A stretch of 64,000 bases of DNA, taken from contig NC_088303.1 in NCBI RefSeq assembly GCF_032854445.1, positions 8,997,501 through 9,061,500 of the forward strand. The letters run 5' to 3'. The position numbers and the translations under genes are program-made. This document shows positions 34,385 through 44,904 of this stretch, piece by piece. The notes beneath the pieces were generated by a model. The model was not told where the DNA came from and ran no database searches. It saw only the letters and a program-made list of their open reading frames with translations. The stretch is from Liolophura sinensis (lineage: Eukaryota > Mollusca > Polyplacophora > Chitonida > Chitonidae). The stretch's first letter is position 1. Every line of letters starts with the position of its first letter.

Positions 34385-35445
34385 CATGCTGGAACTTGGG
34401 GGGCGATTTCTACAACATGAACGTAGATGGGACTTGGGGCCATTTCTACTACAATGTGAGCGTAGATGGGACTTGGGTGGGAGGGGGGGTGGGGCGGGGA
34501 TTGGTGGGGTGGTGGTGGATTGGGCGGGGCATTTCTACTACAGTTTGAGTGTAGATGGGACTCTGGGCCATTTCTACCACAGGATGAGCATATATGGGAC
34601 TCGAGGGGAGGGGGGGGGGGCGTTTCTAGTATTGTGTGAGCATAGATGGGAGACGGGGGGCCATTTCTACCACAGTGTGAGTTTAGATGGGACTAGAGGG
34701 GCCATATCTACTACATTGTGAGCATAGATGGGACTCGGGGGGCCATTTCTACTATAGCGCGAGCATAGATACGACTTGTGGGGGGGGGGGCATTTCTACT
34801 ACAGTGTGAGGATAGATGGGACTCGGGGGTGGGGAGCATTTCTGCAGTGTGAGCATAGATGGGACTCGGGGGGGGGGGGCATTTCTCCTACAGTGTGAGC
34901 ATAGATGGAACTCAGAGGGGCCTTTTCTACTACAGCATAAGCATAGATGGGACTCTGGGAGCCATTTCTACTGCAGTATAAGAGCAGATGAGACTTGGGA
35001 GGGCCATTTCTACCACAGTGTGAGCATAGATGGGACTGGGGCCATTTCTACTACAGCATAAGAGCAGATGAGACTCGGGAGGCTATTTCTACCACAGTGT
35101 GAGTGTAGATGGGACTCGGGGGAGGGCCATTTCTACCACAGTGTGAGCATAGATGGGACTGGGGCCATTTCTACTACAGCATAAGAGCAGATGAGACTCG
35201 GGAGGCCATTTCTACCACAGTGTGAGTGTAGATGGGACTCAGGGAGGGCCATTTCTACTACAGTGTGAGTGTAGATGGGACTCAGGGAGGGCCATTTCTA
35301 CTACAGTGTGAGTGTAGATGGGACTCGGGGAGGGCCATTTCTACTACAGTGTGAGTGTAGATGGGACTCGGGGAGGGCCATTTCTACTACAGTGTGAGTG
35401 TAGATGGGACTCGGGGGAGGGCCATTTCTATTACAGTGGGGAAGG
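34385..35445. repeat. G-rich minisatellite with about a 43-bp unit
   Basis: Units contain CCATTTCTACTACAGTGTGA, GTGTAGATGGGACTC and a variable run of G (up to 13). The right third is homogeneous. A two-type higher-order unit (with CAGCATAAGAGCAGATGAGA) appears at 35,045-35,210. Plus-strand G runs could form G-quadruplexes. Confidence 0.9.
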
Positions 35446-36820
35446 GGAGGCGGGTGCATGACATTCATACCTGTATGCTCAACTGTTACGTTATATCTGT
35501 AAAACAGATACTTTTGTTTACTGATTTTAATTTTAAATGTATTTCTGGTTTCCAAGTTAAGCCATCTAAACTCGCACTTGGAATTGAATTCGAGTTCAAA
35601 ATTCTGTCCTACACCATGTTGTAGACAAAGCACTGTACACTGTGTTTTAATCCGTTGAAGAGTCCATCTTGGCAGAATCATGTTATGCTCTTCACTTTGA
35701 TATCAGCATTGGACACCTAAGGCTACATGTGCTTCTACATAATCCAGACTAAAAATTAAAGCGAGGCAGAGAATCTAGTGATCTGTTGTAGCACCTGGGG
35801 GAATCCGTACAAGCACTGGATAACAACTTGTGCTTTTGTGATTTTATGTCCAAATTAATGCAAACTGATTGGTATTGTACCTTTGCTGAGATGCAAAGAG
35901 ACAAGTTTTCCTTGTTTGCTTTTTAATTCCTTTTTAGTCAGAAGAAGGATGGTGTTTTATTCAGTGCACTCCTCCACACGCACAAAGCCGACCATTGTTG
36001 TACGTGAAAATTCAGGATTCGTAATTTGGCATTCACCACAAAAGTAAAAAATAAATTTTACTGTTGGTCTTGTTACAACAAAATCTTCCTGGCATTAAAT
36101 ATTTTTGTGGAAAAGATGTCTCAAAATAATTTGACGTGGGCAAAAATTGTTCTTGTGCTGTCACTTTTAAAGAGGCAGTACTATAAGCATTTTTGTTCCA
36201 AACAGTGACATAAGTTGAAATTTCAGGAAAAAAAAAAAATAAGTACTCATTTTTATTTACTTAGCTTCTACATGGGTGTGAACTGCTTAGGTTGTTAAGT
36301 GCAGGGAAGTGCTTCATGTGTTAAGTCTTTAAGTTTATCAGCTGAAGCTAAAATGAGCCAAGACCCGATAATCACAGAATGTAGATGTATTCTGCTTGGC
36401 TGTTTACACACATCTGGTAAACAACAGTTTTACATGACCTATGTAAAGGAGTAACAACTGTATACATGTATTCATCTGTTTTTCTCAACGAGTGTATGTA
36501 CATGTAAGTGGTAGTCACCAAGTTTGTCATTGCCCTGCATTTATGTAATATATTTTCTGTTATCATCCATTATTTGTTACAGTATTGTTTCAATTTTCAT
36601 TTTTTTGCTTAGCTGCTCAGGTTTTATCAAGTCACAGTGTACAGGATAAATGCCCGTGACCTTTTAATGAAGAGAAACAAAACCAATCAAAATATGTTGA
36701 ACTTTCTCACCAGATTCAACTGCTGTCACTTTGGTATCGATAAGTGGTCAAAGTCACCTGTATGGCCATTTGTCTATTCTTCTCCCTCTCCTTCATTTAA
36801 CAGAACTTGAGACATCCATT
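35446..36820. other. AT-rich intergenic DNA
   Basis: Nothing coding was recognised. Confidence 0.5.
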
Positions 36821-37047
36821 GCAGGGGTTAGCGCGCCGGCGGGCACAATGACCCAGAAGCCTCTCACCAATGGAGTCCCTGTGAGTTTAAATGCACCTCA
36901 TGCTGGCTTCCTGTTCGGTCATAAGTGGGAAGGTTTGCCAGCAACCTGTGGATAGTTGTGGGTTTCCTCCCACCATAATGGTGGTCGCCATCGTATAAGT
37001 GAAATATTCTTGAGTAGGACATAAAACACCATTCCAATAAATAATTG
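36821..37047 (+). repeat. Family-A SINE
   Basis: Runs from a tRNA-like head (GGTTAGCGCGCC) through TTTCCTCCCACCATAATGGT to the CAATAAATAA tail. It lies 170 bp left of the LTR retrotransposon. Confidence 0.85.
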
Positions 37048-37218
37048 GATTTAACAAACCACCTTTCACCTACATGGTGTGCATATTTGTATGTCACAGG
37101 TGGGAAAGCCACTGACTTGCTAAAGGTGAGTGGTTTACCCCAGGTACACTGGTTACCTCCATCCATAAGCTTCACTGTCCTCGGGGACGTGTAAGGGAAA
37201 AATTCTGCTATATGGTAT

Positions 37219-39266
37219 TGTAGCGATTTTGTTTTTATGTATATATCTTCTTAACGATACAGATATCCCAGTTCCAAATCACACCATTTACTACAGGGGA
37301 AAGCACAATATTGGTAGCGTGAATCACCCAGTGTCGAACTCTGGAACAATATCTGTATACTGCTGGAGACGTTCGCTACTATGGATTCTTTTGAATGTCA
37401 GCTCGGTCAGTCCGTGTCATTCAGTAGTATGTTTGGGAAAACCACTAGTTAGCTCTGAACTTCGAATAACCAAGAAAAGTCCGATTTTTAAAGTTCAACA
37501 AACAGCAGCAACAGTTTTATTAAAATAGAGTGACAGGAGTATGTTGATATATATATAGGTAAAAGTGCCAGTACTGTGTACAAGCACAACATCTGTACTT
37601 CAGATGGTTCAGATAACTGTGTTAGGGATATCTCAGGGAGGTATTAACCTAGTACTGCTGTGATAGTGGTATGTCCTACTGGTGTCATATAGACAATATG
37701 TCAGCCATGTGTGGGGACATTATCCGTAAATAATACTTTCAGGTCTTCTCTGGGAGTAACAGTTCCAGAATTGGTCCAGTAATAACTTGGGAAAACGAGT
37801 TTCAAATTCTGGGACTCGGTGTCTCACTGTGCTGAAACTGGGAATCCCAGTCCCACGATTGCTCAGGGGCACTTATGCACAAATTCTCCCAGTATAAATG
37901 TTTCAGCTCATACTTGGGAATTATAAAATTTTGGTCCAGAAAATCCCAGTGACAAACTATTGAGATATACTGTCTCAATCATGGTTGGGAATATCAGTCT
38001 CACAGCCTGGGAAAGTCAGTCCCACAGCCTGGGAACACTTGTGTCACAATTTGGAACTAGCAGTCCCACTGTCTCTAGGTATGCTCTAAAGCTGAAATCC
38101 CACTTCAGTGCTGACAACTTATCTAGCTACCACTTTACACTGCTTATATACATGTAAAATACCTGCCTTAGAAAGCTAACTAGGTGGAAATTTAGATGTT
38201 AACACGACGGTGGTCCGAGATCATCTGGGACTAAAAGTGGGAATTTGCCCGGTATTTATAGTCTACGCTCATAAATATTCATGAGTACCAAGGATGGTAC
38301 TCAGAGCACTGATTGGCTAATACCAAAGTAACAACATCTGTGTATAGAAATACTATACATGTACATGCGTATCTAATGTCATGGCACATTTTTCTTTCTT
38401 TTTCTTAATAATGGAAAGATGAACAATAACTTGTAGGTAGAAAGGAGATGAGCCTGTGGAGTGAAACTATTTACTTTCGCAAATACAAGTTAATGCCCCT
38501 TTTGAAACTCTTCAATATGAGTTAACACTAAAGGATGTCGTAAAGTAGACAACCTCGTCTAGCGGCAGTTCACCGTGAACGACGATCGTGCGCGGCGAAA
38601 CAACAACAACAACCACAAAAATGATTTAGTGTCTTAAACTTGGTATAAAGGATGTTTTATGCCAAAATCATGCCACAGTCAGTGAGTACTAATGTTGTTT
38701 TTATCTGGAAAGATGCTGTACGTGGTTTGTTACAGCAAGAATATGTCCAAAAGTAATGGAAACGCTACTCGAATTTGTCACTTCAAAATATTAACAATGG
38801 CGGATGTTTCGCCAAACTTAAGGTCGCTAAAAAAAAATGTTGTTAGCAACCTAGCCAAACAATATCCGATCACCAAGCTTGGAGAGAAACTCCTTCAACA
38901 TGTCAGTGTATTATACGTGAAATATGGTGTTCTAATTAAGTCATCAAGTGTTAAAATTCTTACGTTGGAAGGGACAGGGGTGCACGGAAACTGTGTCCTT
39001 CAAAAGTTATATTAAGGCGCCAAAAACAACTTGCTCTCATGAGTCCACAAAATATCCTGTCTCTATATGTTACAAAAAAAAAACATATATATATTTCAAA
39101 ATATTCCACAAAAATTCTAATTTAATTTGAGGATATGTCTAACCCATAAAAATTTACATTCTACTGGTAAAACCTGTGTCTACGTTATGGACAAGGCAGA
39201 AAATTAACCCCTAACCTCCCATGCAATTATATGAAATAATATACTGTCTCTAGCAAAATCGCCACA
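37219..39266 (-). repeat. 3' LTR of the Ty3/gypsy element
   Basis: 2,048 bp. Compared by eye with the other LTR it differs only by one A in a homopolymer near 39,073. In element orientation it starts TGTGGCGATTTTGC and ends CAAAATCGCTACA, so the ends form a 13-nt inverted repeat with one mismatch. A TATAAATA box is on the minus strand at 38,253-38,260 and an AATAAA signal at 37,516-37,521. Confidence 0.95.
38253..38260 (-). promoter_or_regulatory. TATA box of the LTR promoter (3' LTR copy)
   Basis: TATAAATA on the minus strand; the same site lies at 45,939-45,946 in the 5' LTR, where it would drive element transcription. Confidence 0.6.
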
Positions 39267-39278
39267 TCACCCCCTCCT
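39267..39278 (-). promoter_or_regulatory. Polypurine tract
   Basis: On the minus strand AGGAGGGGGTGA abuts the 3' LTR directly, as expected for the plus-strand primer of reverse transcription. Confidence 0.9.
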
Positions 39279-39871
39279 ACAAATAATGCTCGTCCCGAGC
39301 ACTGCAGTACTAGAGACAAAATACATCATGGAAAGGACATCGCACATGGTAACAGGTGAGTTATTATCACCTGTCAAAAATACTGTATCAGTATCATAAT
39401 CATAAACCATATGTATATAATTGTGGAACAAGATACATTAGTACTGAAACTCACAATTATCAGTTCTAGATAAACTGTATCTCAACAGTCCTTGGTAACC
39501 TGAAATGTTCAAATAATGTTCATAGTTCATGTATCTGTCCTGACTAGACCCTTGTCTCTATATACAACCATGGGTATGGATTATGTAACTACAATTCTAA
39601 ACTTTAATATGAATAGGGTAAGAACTAATAATGAAATTTCGATTTTGTGTCCGAAAATGTTCACTCTTCAAGGATTCTTCTGTTCCCACACAGCACGCAG
39701 CAGAATGCCACCGGCGACTTGATAATCTCCTCCTTGACCGTGGTCACCTTACCTCCCTCATAGGTGGTGGTTTTCAGATGGTGTACATGCGCGTAATGCG
39801 GTTCTCCCCCCTCCCTTGGGGTGGTGATCGTTGATATTGGTGTTCCTGCGGGCTCATTTGTGAGGTCACAC
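39279..39871 (-). other. Region between pol and the polypurine tract
   Basis: About 590 bp with no env-like gene. An 84-codon minus-strand frame (39,661-39,915) overlaps the end of pol by 44 bp and continues into this region. It could be a small extra product or a shifted extension of pol; I find no homology signal. Confidence 0.5.
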
Positions 39872-42800
39872 TTAATCTGTCTCAACAGTCCACGGTTTAT
39901 AAGTGGTTCCCTCATACAGTTTCAGTCGATCATAGTGGACTAGTTTCTTCTTAGCTTTGGGATGTTGTTGGACCCGGTATACTGTATCATCAAGTTTACC
40001 AATAACCTGATATGGTCCAGTCCAACGACATGCCAACTTTGGAGATAGCTTTTTGTGACGTGCACTATCGTACAGCCAAACAGCATCGCCTATTTTAAAT
40101 GTCTTCCCTTTATTGCCGATGTTATAATTCCGCTTCTGACGCTCAACACTTCTCCGTTGAACCTGTCGAGCCCTTTCATGTGCGATTTCCATGCGCTCAC
40201 GCAGTTCAACAGCATAGTTTGTTCCCTCTATTGCTGGCATCTGTGTTGGTCTGCCTGTGATCAAATCTAGAGGTAAGTTTATTTCTCGTCCTAACATCAT
40301 CATAGTTGGAGATTGTTGTGTTACATCATGAAGTGATGATCTGTAAGACATCAGTGCAAAAGGCAGTTGCTCGTCCCAGTTACGTTGGTCCTTGTCTATC
40401 ATCATAGCCAGTCGATCTTCTAAGGTTCGATTAAAACGTTCAACCATTCCGTTGGATTGAGGATGGTATGGTGTAGTACTGGTCTTCTGTATTCCAAGTA
40501 GATGACATACCTCTTGAATTATACTGGATTGAAAATTTGTCCCTAAGTCTGTATGTATTTGTTCAGGTACACCAAATCTACAAATAAATTCCTTCACTAG
40601 TTTATCTGCAATAGTTTCAGCTTCCTGGTTTCTAATTGCATAGGCCTCTACCCATTTGGTGAAGTAATCCTGTATGACTAGTATATACTGATTTCCCTTC
40701 TTGGTCTTTGGTAATGGACCCAGTACATCCATTGCTACTCGCTCCATTGGAACTCCAACTATATACTGTCTCAAGTTTGTCTTTGATTTCCCTCCTGAAG
40801 ATTTCCTCGAATTACATTTGTCGCATTGTTTGCACCACAGTCGAATATCTTTACTCCAGCCATACCAGTGATATCGTTGTCTTACTTTAGGGATAGTTTT
40901 TCCACAGCCTAAATGACCTGCTGTTTTAGAAGCATGTAATTCATGGAAAACTTCTTTTCTCAGTTCTGCTGGAAGAACTATCTGGTAGTGCCAGTTTAGT
41001 CCATCTTCTGTTTCCCACCTGCGATGTAGAACTCCACTGATTAGTACTAGCCTGTCCCATTGTGCCCAATAATACTTGGTTGTTCTACTTTGATCAGAGA
41101 CTGTTGTCCAATTAGGTTGTTCTTGATTTTCTTCTTTCGCTTTTATTATCCATTTCAGATTACTGTCGCTTCGCTGCAGAGTAGCAAGACTTTCATTTGA
41201 CCACCTGTTCTCTGCAGATGTCCGATTCGTTGTCTGCAAAGATGTGGGTAATTCTACCTCGTTGGGTTCTCTGTTGGATTTCAGTTTACTTTGTTTTCGT
41301 GTTATTACTGCTGTTACATGGGTGCGCTTTGGACGGGCCTTATACCGCCTTTGTTTCTGCTGCTTGTACGTCCAATTCTTTGGAATCCATTTAATCTTTG
41401 TTACCACAGTTCCAACTGCCCCGGAATGCTCTGTTTGAACTTCAACATCTACTGGAGTAGCTGCTGACCCTGAAACTTGTTCAACAACATTCACAGATGC
41501 AACTGGGTATCCATGCTTATCACACCAGTTACATGGAATTCTGGATAAAGCATCAGCATTACCATGACGGTTACCAGGACGATGAACGATTTCAAAGTCA
41601 TAGGTGCTGAGTAACCCCAACCATCTAGCCAACTGTCCTCCTGGTTCCTTGAAATTCATCATCCAACGTAATGCACTGTGATCTGTTCTGACTGTAAAAT
41701 GACGACCATACAAGTAGTGTTGGAAATATTTCACAAAAGTAACAACAGCTAATAATTCTCGACGGGTGACACAATAATTCCTCTCTGACTTGCTTAGCGC
41801 TCTGCTGGCATATGCAATAACTTTTTCTTGGTCATCTTGTATTTGGGATATCACTGCACCTATCCCAAAATTACTAGCGTCTGTATCAAGTATAAAGTCT
41901 CCGTGAGAACTGGGAAATGCGAGTATGGGTGCACTGCACAACTTTTGTTGTAAAACCCGAAATGAAGTTTCACAGCCTTCAGACCAAATAAATTCTTTAT
42001 TATTTTCTGTTAATTTGTGGAGTGGTTTGGAAATGGTCGCAAAATTTTGGATGAAACGTCTGTAGTAGGAGGCTAGACCCAAGAAACTCCTGACTTCAGT
42101 AACTGTAGTTGGTGTGGGCCAATCCTTTATTGCTTGAACTTTCTGTGGTTCTGTGGAAACACCCTTAGCAGAAATGATATGACCCAAATAATTTACTTCA
42201 TCTTGAAACAGGTGACACTTCTTTGGTTTAAGTTTGAGTCCCGCCTCTTTGAGACGTTGGAACACCTTCCGTAGATTGGTGATAGCTTCATCAAAAGTTT
42301 TACCAAATACAATGATGTCATCAATATAGATCAGACATATTTCCCATTGATACCCTGCCAGTACCAGTTCCATCAGACGTTCGAACGTGGATGGTCCATT
42401 GCATAAACCAAACGGCATAACTTTAAACTGCCATAACCCACTTCTAGTTATAAATGCTGTTTTCAGTTTAGCCTCATCGTCTAACTCAACCTGCCAGTAT
42501 CCACTTGCAAGATCAAGCGTAGAGAAACATGTGGCTCCGTGTAATGAATCTAATGAATCATCAATTCTGGGTAAAGGATAAGCATCCTTCACTGTTACTT
42601 GGTTGAGGCGTCGAAAGTCAATACAGAAACGCAAAGTCCCATCTTTCTTGGTGACAAGGACAATTGGTGATGCCCAAGGACTGGAGGATCTTTCAATTAT
42701 TCCTCTTTCCAGCATGTCCTGTATCTGTTTATCTGCTTCATCTTGTTTCTGCATTGGCAGTCTACGAGCTGGTTGACGTAAAGGTAATGCCTCTCCTGTA

Positions 42801-43948
42801 TTAATACTGTGTTTGATTCCCTTTGCTCTACCCAAATCTGCATCAGACTTAGCAAAGATGTCTGCATAGGCCAGGAGTAGTGACTTCACTTTCATCTTGT
42901 CTTCAAGCTTCATATGTTTTGTACTTTCCTCGAACAAGTTTGTCACATGTTCAGGAATGTCTTCAGTGCTATTATCGTTTACATGTATGGTGTGTACAGT
43001 AGGTATTTCTTCATCACTCAAGTTCTCTTGAGTTAATACCTGGTTAATGTTTATCACTGGACTCAGTTCGGCTATTGTTGTACCTTTGTATATAGTTTCC
43101 ATTTCCACGCCCAAATTTATAATTGACACTGGAATTTTCTCTGTCTCAGTGTCCACTAATGTCCTCCCAACTAATAAATTTGTTTTCTTGGAAATTTTCT
43201 GTAGCGGTTCACATATTGCCCATTTTCCCACTAACTTCTGATCCTTGAATGGTTTTGTGGAAATGACAATCTGTTGACCAGGAGAAACAGTAACAGTTTT
43301 ATCAATAACCAGCCGACAACAACTAGTTACATCTGACAACCTAGAGCATAAAAGCTGCTGTCCTTCACAGGTAATGCACCTCCTTCTCGGGTGAATTTCA
43401 CAATCAAATTTAGTCAAGAAGTTCATCCCTATTATTCCCTCACACATGACATCAGCAATGATAACATCTATGTATGTGGGACTGGATAAAATCCTAATAT
43501 CTAGTTGACACATCCCGAGCACCTTCAGTGGCTTATGATCTGCACCTTGTAATCTCAGGTCAGTGGGTACCAATTTCGGTCGTTCTATCTCCGGAATACT
43601 GCTATAGACTTGACTCGAAATTATTGTGACACAAGAACCGGTGTCCACAAGAAATGAAACCATGTTACTCCCTATAGATCCAGTAACAAACATCCCACTA
43701 CCTAGATTCTCCATCCCTATCTCAAGTACCAGTTCTGAACTTGAAGACTTCGGATAATCCGCAGATTTCATAGTGATGTTCAACCCTGATGACTTCTCTC
43801 TGCAAGTACTAAAATTTGTATTGTTTAACTTCTGTGAAGTTGATATCTGTTGTTGGGGCCTGGAATTTACAACTGGTCCTCGCCCCTCTGGGTCGGTTGT
43901 CCCCCTTTTCCCGAGAAGTGTTGACGTTTCCCTTTGTTCAGAGGACAT
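39872..43948 (-). CDS. pol: Pol polyprotein (protease, RT, RNase H, integrase)
   Basis: An uninterrupted 1,358-codon frame counted from the first Met. Protease active site DTGS at residues 102-105. Reverse transcriptase catalytic YIDD at 541-544, preceded by FSTLDLASGYWQVEL. RNase H begins at DTDASNFGIGA (688-698). The integrase zinc finger has H1005, H1012, C1039 and C1042. The catalytic triad is D1074, D1134 and E1170, with the D-X35-E spacing of active integrases. A GPY/F-like WTGPYQV lies near the C-terminus; no chromodomain follows. The frame is -1 relative to gag and overlaps it by about 80 nt, so Pol is probably made as a Gag-Pol fusion by frameshifting rather than from its own ATG. 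All key residues are present. Confidence 0.97.
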   Translation of the reverse strand: MSSEQRETSTLLGKRGTTDPEGRGPVVNSRPQQQISTSQKLNNTNFSTCREKSSGLNITMKSADYPKSSSSELVLEIGMENLGSGMFVTGSIGSNMVSFLVDTGSCVTIISSQVYSSIPEIERPKLVPTDLRLQGADHKPLKVLGMCQLDIRILSSPTYIDVIIADVMCEGIIGMNFLTKFDCEIHPRRRCITCEGQQLLCSRLSDVTSCCRLVIDKTVTVSPGQQIVISTKPFKDQKLVGKWAICEPLQKISKKTNLLVGRTLVDTETEKIPVSIINLGVEMETIYKGTTIAELSPVININQVLTQENLSDEEIPTVHTIHVNDNSTEDIPEHVTNLFEESTKHMKLEDKMKVKSLLLAYADIFAKSDADLGRAKGIKHSINTGEALPLRQPARRLPMQKQDEADKQIQDMLERGIIERSSSPWASPIVLVTKKDGTLRFCIDFRRLNQVTVKDAYPLPRIDDSLDSLHGATCFSTLDLASGYWQVELDDEAKLKTAFITRSGLWQFKVMPFGLCNGPSTFERLMELVLAGYQWEICLIYIDDIIVFGKTFDEAITNLRKVFQRLKEAGLKLKPKKCHLFQDEVNYLGHIISAKGVSTEPQKVQAIKDWPTPTTVTEVRSFLGLASYYRRFIQNFATISKPLHKLTENNKEFIWSEGCETSFRVLQQKLCSAPILAFPSSHGDFILDTDASNFGIGAVISQIQDDQEKVIAYASRALSKSERNYCVTRRELLAVVTFVKYFQHYLYGRHFTVRTDHSALRWMMNFKEPGGQLARWLGLLSTYDFEIVHRPGNRHGNADALSRIPCNWCDKHGYPVASVNVVEQVSGSAATPVDVEVQTEHSGAVGTVVTKIKWIPKNWTYKQQKQRRYKARPKRTHVTAVITRKQSKLKSNREPNEVELPTSLQTTNRTSAENRWSNESLATLQRSDSNLKWIIKAKEENQEQPNWTTVSDQSRTTKYYWAQWDRLVLISGVLHRRWETEDGLNWHYQIVLPAELRKEVFHELHASKTAGHLGCGKTIPKVRQRYHWYGWSKDIRLWCKQCDKCNSRKSSGGKSKTNLRQYIVGVPMERVAMDVLGPLPKTKKGNQYILVIQDYFTKWVEAYAIRNQEAETIADKLVKEFICRFGVPEQIHTDLGTNFQSSIIQEVCHLLGIQKTSTTPYHPQSNGMVERFNRTLEDRLAMMIDKDQRNWDEQLPFALMSYRSSLHDVTQQSPTMMMLGREINLPLDLITGRPTQMPAIEGTNYAVELRERMEIAHERARQVQRRSVERQKRNYNIGNKGKTFKIGDAVWLYDSARHKKLSPKLACRWTGPYQVIGKLDDTVYRVQQHPKAKKKLVHYDRLKLYEGTTYKPWTVETD

Positions 43949-44868
43949 TCACGTCGGTAATGTCCATAACGGTGACACTGGAAGCATTCAACATCTCTCT
44001 TTGGCGATGACGGTTTTACCCAAGACCGGTCATTATTGACAGACTTCTGTTTACATGACATCTCCTTGATTAATTTCTCCAAGGCTGAAATTCTCTTTCC
44101 CAAATTGGTATTATCTGCACTTGGTACCGCTGTAATTTCTCTCACATGTCGTCTACGTGGAATCTCGTCTCTGCGCTGAGCTTCTATCTTCCAGTATCCT
44201 TCAATCTCCAGAGCCAAAGTAATCGCTTGCTGTAAGGTACTGGGCTTTCCTTGCTGTACTAGCATCCTCATTTCGTAATCTTCAATGGCATCAATAAAGT
44301 GGATCTTGGCAAGCCTTTCCTGGTGACAAGACGACATCCCTGGGTAAGCTAATGTTGACAGCTTCAAAATGGCTTGACCTAATTCTCGAAGGCCCTCTTT
44401 GTCTCTGCGACGTCTACCCCTCAGTTCAGCCAGATACAGTTCAGCTTGATCTCGTCGACCAAAACGGTTTCCCAGAACTTGTACAAGATAATCAAAGTTC
44501 ATTTGTTCATCATCAGTAAGTGTGCAGGCCAGTTGTCGAGCAGACCCTTTTAAATGTGTGAAGAGATAATCTGCTTGTTCTCTCTTCGTCCAACAGTTGA
44601 CTCGGGAAATGGTATTAAATATTTTCAGGTACTCTTCCCAAGACGTTTCCCCGTTGTAAATTTCTGGTCTTAGTTGACGACGACTTGTATTTCTAGGCAC
44701 ATAAGCAGCGTCGCCAGATGCATACTCATGTGGAGATGATCTCGGAGCCTCATCATGGTCTCTGGTGTCCTCTCTCTGTGGTACTCGAAACGAAACTTCT
44801 TCATCGCTCCCGTCTGTTTCAACTGTCCTGTCTTCCTCCATTGTGAATAAGTTGCAGGTCCCTGACAA
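43867..44868 (-). CDS. gag: Gag polyprotein with CCHC zinc knuckle
   Basis: 333 codons. One zinc knuckle, CFQCHRYGHYRREC (C-X2-C-X4-H-X4-C), lies near residues 298-311, followed by a basic tail. The centre (about residues 70-200) resembles a retrotransposon capsid domain (TSWEEYLKIFNTISR, then LKGSARQLACTLTDDE). The start at 44,868 is 36 nt after the LTR and 13 nt after the primer site; a second ATG ten codons on (MEEDRT) is possible. The frame ends inside the overlap with pol. Confidence 0.95.
   Translation of the reverse strand: MSGTCNLFTMEEDRTVETDGSDEEVSFRVPQREDTRDHDEAPRSSPHEYASGDAAYVPRNTSRRQLRPEIYNGETSWEEYLKIFNTISRVNCWTKREQADYLFTHLKGSARQLACTLTDDEQMNFDYLVQVLGNRFGRRDQAELYLAELRGRRRRDKEGLRELGQAILKLSTLAYPGMSSCHQERLAKIHFIDAIEDYEMRMLVQQGKPSTLQQAITLALEIEGYWKIEAQRRDEIPRRRHVREITAVPSADNTNLGKRISALEKLIKEMSCKQKSVNNDRSWVKPSSPKRDVECFQCHRYGHYRRECPLNKGKRQHFSGKGGQPTQRGEDQL
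43906..43912 (-). promoter_or_regulatory. Candidate -1 ribosomal frameshift heptamer
   Basis: On the minus strand G GGA AAA lies in the gag reading frame (TCG GGA AAA), matching X XXY YYZ. It sits 36 nt before the gag stop, and pol is in exactly the -1 frame. A G-rich stretch follows immediately. Confidence 0.75.
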
Positions 44869-44881
44869 CTGAACTTCAAAT

Positions 44882-44901
44882 GAATCCCACCGCTGCCACC
44901 A
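44882..44901 (-). promoter_or_regulatory. Primer binding site, tRNA-Leu type
   Basis: The plus strand reads GAATCCCACCGCTGCCACCA, equal to the 3' end of animal tRNA-Leu (AAG/TAG type) including CCA. The minus strand is therefore a 20-nt complement of the primer tRNA. It starts 3 nt inside the 5' LTR end. Confidence 0.88.
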
Positions 44902-44904
44902 AGT

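Noticed and set aside
38692-39015. 107-codon frame in both LTRs as a captured gene
   Set aside because: It is antisense to the element, has no recognisable domain, and its identity in both LTRs follows from recent insertion.
43773-44039. Plus-strand frames inside the retrotransposon
   Set aside because: They are shadows of intact gag and pol on the minus strand.
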